Below, piece by piece: positions 58,660 to 64,000 of a DNA stretch of 64,000 nucleotides. This stretch comes from Agriotes lineatus (lineage: Eukaryota > Arthropoda > Insecta > Coleoptera > Elateridae), in contig OW679197.1 in the NCBI GenBank assembly GCA_940337035.1, forward strand, positions 42,228,466-42,292,465, written 5' to 3'. Position 1 is the first letter of the stretch; each line of letters opens with the position of its first letter. A program made the translations under genes and the position numbers. Under the pieces are notes generated by a model, which was not told the DNA's origin, did no database searches, and saw only the letters and a program-made list of their open reading frames with translations.

Positions 58660-58805
58660 GTTATAGATATTAACAATACAAGTTTGATGAGCATATTAAC
58701 GAAACGAGTTTGCTTGCCAAAACGAGGCGGTGAGCCAAGTTTTGCGGCAATCAAACAAGTCTTGTTAAGTGCCACAAGCAAACTTGTATTGTTCAATATT
58801 TTACC
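58660..58805. repeat. Fold-back palindrome
   Basis: The arms AATACAAGTTTG and GAAACGAGTTTGCTTG are mirrored by CAAGCAAACTTGTATTG, with internal GCCAAAACGAGG and AAGTTTTGCGGC pairing. Followed at 58847-58872 by GTGCGGTAAT/ATTACCGCAC, a second small palindrome. Confidence 0.5.
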
Positions 58806-59299
58806 TTCATCAACAAATTGTCGTTCAATGGATTTTTTTATATAAAAATAGTGCGGTAATATCCATTACCGCACTGAGTGCGGTAACGAAGCTCTTTACG
58901 ATACTAAAATTAATTTGGTTAATAGTGTATAACAATACCGATGAAGCTAAATCATGTTTACCTAAGATGATGTGAAAATATGCGAAACCAGTTACTGGGA
59001 AAATCACCTGTCTATAAGAAATATTTTACCCTAATCAGCAATTTACCAATATCATGTTATGAACGGCATCAATATTTAAGGCGACCTTTTCAAACTACAT
59101 AATTTATTTTTAAGGGGAGCATAGACGGATATTCGCACGCCAGCTATTCAGAATTTCAATTTTCAATTTCATCTAAGTCTGTGAAAAGTAGCGAAATAGA
59201 CATTAAGCTTTATATATTTTTTTGACAGTTCTTTAAAGTTGTATTAAGCTACCAGTGACCGCTTATACCACTTGGCCAAGAGCACCAAACTTAAAGGAC

Positions 59300-59570
59300 T
59301 ATTGATTTTGGAGACTTTCACGGTCAATGTCATTAAGTAACAAACTACTTCCGGGATTGAACCATGTCATTATGAGATCGAAGAATTCAACGTTTCGCCC
59401 ACTTTCGTAAGAGGTTTCATCAGAAGAGTGTCGCCTCTGGCGTGGTTTACACGTTGAGTTACTATGATCTTTTGCTTTTCTCCTGATGAAGCCCCTTACG
59501 AAAGTGGGCGAAACGTTGCGTTCGTCAACCTCAATAATGACACGGTCCAATCTCGAAAGTCGTTTGTTGC
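59300..59570. repeat. Fold-back element with paired CTGATGA..GAAACG motifs
   Basis: The left half carries CAACGTTTCGCCCACTTTCG and the right half CTTACGAAAGTGGGCGAAACG in inverse orientation. Outer arms are GGATTGAACCATGTCATTA and TAATGACACGGTCCAATC. Both strands thus show CTGATGA, an 18-20-base stem-loop and GAAACG, the arrangement of a hammerhead ribozyme core. A pairing stem I was not found. Confidence 0.55.
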
Positions 59571-59574
59571 GTAA

Positions 59575-60935
59575 TTAAAGAACTATTGTTATTGTTACAT
59601 ATGTAAAAAAATACGCATTGAAAGTACTGTGCTATGCACTTATGCAGTTTAAATATAGTTTCTACAGAACTCCTTATTTAGTGTTTTTCACTAATGTATC
59701 GAAATTAAAGTTATAACAACGTTTTGCTGATATACAAATTATATTTTCAAAGCGTCTAATGAAAAAATGAAGTAGATTTTTTTCTGTTACATTAAATTTT
59801 TGAATCTATTTAAACAAGGGCAAGGCATTTTGAACTCGATTCCAACTTTTTCTTGAATATTTAAGTACATCAAATTTGTAGCTAAAATTCAAATATTTTA
59901 AAAAGCCTTTCTAGATTGTTTACATTGTTTATTGACAAAACCAGAGTAAAGCCATCGCTATAGAATACAAATGAAATGTTATTGTTGGTTGTAGTACTGA
60001 TTTCCATTAGCAGAGATTAATAAGTTAGAGGCAAACCTTGAAAAATATTATTTATTCCAAACATGATTTACTAATCACTAACTTCTTGCAACTATTTTAG
60101 ATTTCTTATTACATTTATGATATACAGCCTTGTTTTCATCATACGTGTTACACTCATCAGAATTTTAAGTAGATGAAATTAAAATTTACAATTTTCATTA
60201 TCCATAGGATTTCTAATATATAGAGTAACATATGGGAAACGGACATATGAAAAATTATGTCACTCAGGTGGTGGCTATCCTCTTGAATGCACACTTCAAG
60301 TATGTGCCAAAAGTTATCCATAACTTTGGCTAACAGCTTCCCCCAATCTTCTTCTAAATATATCTGTTTTCACTTGCTTGATTCATTCTTCCATTCCTCC
60401 CAAGTGGTGGTTGCTGTTACTTGCCGATCAAAAATTGCAGAAAAACCAAATATAACAAAATGTCTCGATCAGGTTGGAAATATTAATTAAACCAACGATT
60501 GAGGATGGAAGAATAATTTTAAGATGTTTTGTGGAGCTGGTTCTTGTGTCATTAGGATTGGAAAATACTTTCTGTATCATATTTCCAACCTCAATCTTCC
60601 GTCGAGGTATCTTGGTTTCCCAGCCACAACTGTGTTTGCAAAAACACGCGCTTTAAATGTTGTTCTGCTGCATCCATCGTAGGACACAGTGATGCTAAAT
60701 TAACGCTACTTTTTCTAGTAGACGTCTTAATGTGAGTCAAACCTGAAATTCTAAATGTTTTTATTTAAAAAATATATAAATAATAAAAAACCCGACACCT
60801 GTATGGTACAAGGGTCATGATTATACAGTGTCCGCCAAAAAATCGGCATAATATGGGAAAAAATTTATTTTTGATTTTTCAAAAAAACTTTTTAGGTCAA
60901 TAATTTGTGCTTGTCTAAAAATCTATTTAGCCCGT
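59575..60935. other. Unannotated spacer
   Basis: AT-rich, non-coding. ACAGTGTCCGCCAAAAAATC near 60822 looks like the end of an unidentified DNA element. Confidence 0.3.
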
Positions 60936-61013
60936 ATCATACAGTACCACCAAGCACACAAAAACCCCGGAAAATATGTGAACTAAATCTAAAATTCCCG
61001 TAAGGGGAACTAA

Positions 61014-61367
61014 GCCGGGCTCCATAGCTCAGTGGTAAGCATTCTGGCTACTGATCTAAGGGTCGAGAGTTCGATCCCCGATTCCGGTGAGGTTTTTAAA
61101 AATAAAAAAATGCGGATGAAAGCCTCTACAGAATGCCATCATTCGGAAGTGATTTAAAGTCGTGGGTCCCATGTTACTACGATGTGTAGCATGTAAAAGA
61201 TCCCTTGCTAGGGTTGGAACTCCTTAGTCTCGGCAAAATTCTAAGTAGGACAAAGGTACCTGGTACTCTGCATGCCTAGACCTTGTTCATGGGGTTGGCA
61301 AAAAGGGCCTATAAAGGCCTACTTTACTAGACGTAAGTCTCCCCAAAAATAATACATACATACATAC
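61014..61367 (+). mobile_element. tRNA-derived SINE, full length, perfect 12-bp target duplication
   Basis: The perfect repeat AAGGGGAACTAA occurs at 61002-61013 and 61368-61379. The insert starts GCCGGGCTCCATAGCTCAGT with a Pol III A box (TAGCTCAGTGG) and a B box (GAGTTCGATCCC, about 61069-61080). It continues with a 250-bp body unrelated to tRNA and ends with an (ATAC)n tail. The cloverleaf is imperfect: the acceptor 5' strand has no matching 3' strand, so this is not a tRNA gene. The internal promoter would allow Pol III transcription; reverse transcription would need a LINE partner. Confidence 0.88.
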
Positions 61368-61737
61368 AAGGGGAACTAAAGAACCAATAAAGAGCAAGCT
61401 TTGCGGAGAGGTACATTCAAACAAAAAACAAATGTCACTTCGCTATTGCTGTTATTACGTCAGATAGAATTGTCTAATTTCTAGGTTTTTTAGTGCTGTT
61501 GTTCATTAGTTTTGTTGTTCTTTGTTAATTTTTGTTAGTATTGCTTTTCGTCGTTAGTTCTGTTTGATATTATTTACCTATTCGCCGTTTAAATTTGGGC
61601 GGCTTGATTATTTGCCATCAAATCGTAAGTATTAAATGCTTTTTAAAATGCTACCTTAAGTTGCAGTTATATATTTACGTAATACTAAATTCCTTTTTAT
61701 ATAGGATTACACTGAGTTATAAAGCAAGAAAGCTTTT

Positions 61738-62345
61738 GTGCATTCAGAAACAAGAAGTATAATTGCAAATGTCATAACGTGTTTTGATGAACAGAAGATT
61801 TCTGGAACATTGATATTTACGGTAGAGCAACCTACAGAACGAGCAGCCGCAGCAACTGGAAAATCAACCTCTCTGGTAAAAAAAGTTCGTAAGGAGTATC
61901 CTACAGCAGGTAATACATAAAAAATAACAATATTGTTTCTCAGTATTGTCATTAAAAAACTTAATGCAGGTAAGACTTTAGTCCTTACTTTTTCCATGCA
62001 TTACCTCTTTAACATCTCAGTAGAAGAAGAAACTCAAGGAAGACTCAAAGAAAATCGTTCTCGACGATTTTGATTTGGGAGTTTTGCAAAGAACGGTTCA
62101 TTAAATGTTCAGTGTGGAAAAAACTGTATCAAAAATGTGACAAAAGAAAATTGCTGATGGAAAGTAGTGACATTGTAGAGTGGCGCTCTAGGTATTTAAG
62201 GAAAATAGAAAAAACGGAGAACTAGGTGTAAACAAAAAACCTGTAACGTTCCTAGAATAAACATATATTCATCCTAATTACGGAGTAGGAAAATGCTGGC
62301 AGTCAGATGATGGACCAGGTCTTTACAAAATATACATTTAAATAA
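61738..62345 (+). pseudogene. Mariner-like (DDE) transposase pseudogene
   Basis: Starts (GTG in place of ATG) with SETRSIIANVITCFDEQ and TERAAAATGKSTSLVKKVRK, an N-terminal HTH found on a group of insect Tc1/mariner-like transposases. After a gap it reads KIVLDDFDLGVLQRTVH, then a stop, and then, after a deletion, KLLMESSDIVEWRSRYLRK. A decayed catalytic block follows, in which FLE-stop-TYIHPN replaces the usual L-DET-H motif, so a catalytic acid is lost. Most of the region after it is missing. Confidence 0.7.
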
Positions 62346-62826
62346 CTGGGGATTTTGGTAGTCGGTACTTTGCAAAACAAGAATCGATTACAAGCAAGTC
62401 TATTATAAGAAGAATATACTGTATTTGGGTCAGCATTTTTCTCTTTTCAGCTTTTTCTTTGCTCTGGCGATCTTAATGTCTATTTCCTTTGTTTAAAAAC
62501 TTTTTGTATTAATCTTTAGCATAATGGATAATTAGGCAATCTAATATATTTATTTTATATAATCTCTCAGTAATCATAAAAATATGTATTGCATTCTTAG
62601 CTGTTCTGTGTACTTTATTTTTGTTATAAGGAATTTCTTTAATAAGTAGTGATTTAGTAACTTAAACACTGTTATACTTAAAAGAACTCGAATGATTTTT
62701 AAAATAAAATATTTAAATTTCCCGCGTTTACGAATGTTTATAAGATTTTCTACGGAATGTAATTTTCAAACGGAGCTAGCGCCAGCCTCCCCTACCCGGG
62801 GTTTTTGTGTGCTTGGTGGCACTATA

Positions 62827-63790
62827 ATATATACCGAGTGATTTTTACTTATTTAGAAAATTGAGTTTTTCGAAATTGTCAAAATACGAAAAGTGATATT
62901 TTTCGGAAACTAAGTAAGATTTCAATGAAATTTTTTTAGAGTGTGTTATTTTTAGCTAACTGAACAATCTTAAGGTCAGAAAACCCGTAATTTTTTTCAA
63001 CTTTACCTAAAAATTTATTTTTCAATTTTTAAATATGTTCAAAACTTCACATATCAAGTTAAATTTTTTTTATTTATGTGAAGACTTTTAAAGATTTATA
63101 ATTGAAATAAATAATATAAAATGTTAATTACTTCTTTAGATTTTTTATTATTTACCGAAAAGTAGTAGGCTCTTTTTAGGAGAAAGTATCAAGTGATATT
63201 ACGCGAAGTGATGAAGTGATCTGATGTTACGTAAAAGTGATCTCGTCAACTTAGCTACTTGCGTTTATATAGGGTGCGCCTGAATGGAAGGAACATTTCC
63301 AATCCTTTAAGTACAAAAGGATTGTCCAGCTAAACTCACTTTGCTCTATTGTAGCACAAGAGGTTGAAATAACTTCCGTCGAAAAGGACTTTTCCTTTTC
63401 GATCGTTTACGACTGTATTGTCTACCAGGGTTGACTTTTCCTTTTCGCCTGGTCTATTGTTAGTTGGGGCAAAAGGGTTTGTTGGCTGATATCCCTACGT
63501 TTACGACATAGCTCTGCTAGAAATTTCATCGTGACGTTTAGACAAGTTAGTTTTGATTGTTCAACTCGACGACACAAATCACATTTGACATTACAGATGT
63601 TTCTTATTTTATGCGTACAATTGATACTTTCTGTAAACTGTTGTTGCTACCTTGATGAGAACTGAGAATCATATACTCCAGGTCAAATAATGAGATGTCC
63701 TGATATATATAGTTGTGTTGCTATCATATCCTTTCCAGTACTAATAATAATAATTGTCTTTATTTCATACTGGATGTACATTTCGGTTAC
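62827..63790. other. Unannotated spacer
   Basis: AT-rich, no gene seen. A (TAA)n tract lies near 63742-63753. Confidence 0.3.
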
Positions 63791-63794
63791 ATAA

Positions 63795-64000
63795 AAATCT
63801 GGTGTGATACAAGCATACAAGTTCCTTTTACAGTGATCTTATAATTGGTTAAAAATTTGATTTGAAATTTTTAAGCATTTGTCAAAAATTTTAAAAAATT
63901 ACAGATTCTACAAAAACGATGCAAAATAGAGCATTAGGTGAACAGACAAATTTTCTCTAGAATTTTAAGCTAAATTCAAAAATGTAATCTTACACCGGGT
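63795..64000 (+). repeat. Dispersed repeat, second copy of 13824-14018
   Basis: ATCTGGTGTGATACAAGCAT, TTCCTTTTACAGTGATCTTA, AAATAGAGCATTAGGTGAAC and TTTTCTCTAGAATTTTAAGC match 13824-14018 in the same orientation with scattered substitutions. It ends at the window edge in CCGGGT, as does the first copy. Confidence 0.75.

Larger units (their letters stand above)
60942..62824 (+). mobile_element. Tc1/mariner-like transposon, decayed, with nested SINE
   Basis: Ends CAGTACCACCAAGCACAC and the inverse of TAGTGCCACCAAGCACAC match over about 29 bp with two differences. TA flanks both sides (60940-60941 and 62825-62826). A transposase pseudogene (61738-62345) lies on the plus strand. Subtracting the SINE and its duplicated target, the element is about 1.5 kb. 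Confidence 0.82.

Noticed and set aside
61014..61092. tRNA gene
   Set aside because: A and B boxes are present but the acceptor stem does not close and the anticodon arm does not pair. It is the head of a SINE with tail and target duplication.
1..64000. CRISPR array, bacterial operons or phage
   Set aside because: No spaced short repeats or prokaryotic gene layout. Introns, poly(A) signals and eukaryotic transposons throughout show a eukaryotic chromosome.

Overview
The window looks like a transposon-dense, AT-rich insect chromosome segment. A beetle or a relative is plausible, but the sequence does not fix the species. Only two host genes are supported. The last two exons of an ABCG-type half transporter lie at the left edge (197-951, + strand). 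A complete two-exon KRR1 gene, for a ribosome-assembly KH protein, lies at 15298-16383 (+). Almost everything else that can be named is mobile DNA in various states of decay.

Left part (1-15 kb): after the ABCG gene come pieces of a Jockey-like LINE: ORF1 with an RNA-binding fold, an endonuclease, an RT with its core deleted, and a C-terminus displaced by a 1.94-kb insertion. Next come a deleted hAT element (9088-10392) with a Tc1/mariner derivative nested inside it, a Tc1 derivative that keeps only an N-terminal HTH, and several fold-back elements. Around KRR1 there are more fold-backs, an RTE-type LINE fragment (17525-18480, -) and a small TA-flanked MITE.

Middle (21-36 kb): minus-strand Helitron sequence (20998-24833) carries three separate copies of the helicase C-terminal motif and a degenerate tandem array. 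An LTR remnant follows. Then comes a large non-autonomous LTR retrotransposon (26764-34873): two 1391-bp LTRs, a TATT target duplication, PBS and PPT, but a non-coding interior full of small hairpins. Its 3' LTR is split by a 3.0-kb DNA transposon with perfect 31-bp terminal inverted repeats.

Right part (36-64 kb): an errantivirus-type Gypsy element (36694-42682) has nearly identical 232-bp LTRs, a tRNA-Ser-type PBS, intact gag, protease-RT-RNase H, and the C-terminal half of env. The integrase core and the env N-terminus are deleted. Further right are a solo LTR, an RTE endonuclease fragment, another HTH-only mini-transposon, several long palindromes and a 5'-truncated, catalytically dead LINE on the minus strand (54000-57455). 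Last is a decayed Tc1/mariner-like element with a full-length tRNA-derived SINE nested in it (perfect 12-bp target duplication).

The window has no operon-like organisation and no cellular pathway beyond the two host genes. Its interest lies in the nesting order and in what the deleted elements retained. All family assignments come from reading motifs, not from database searches.
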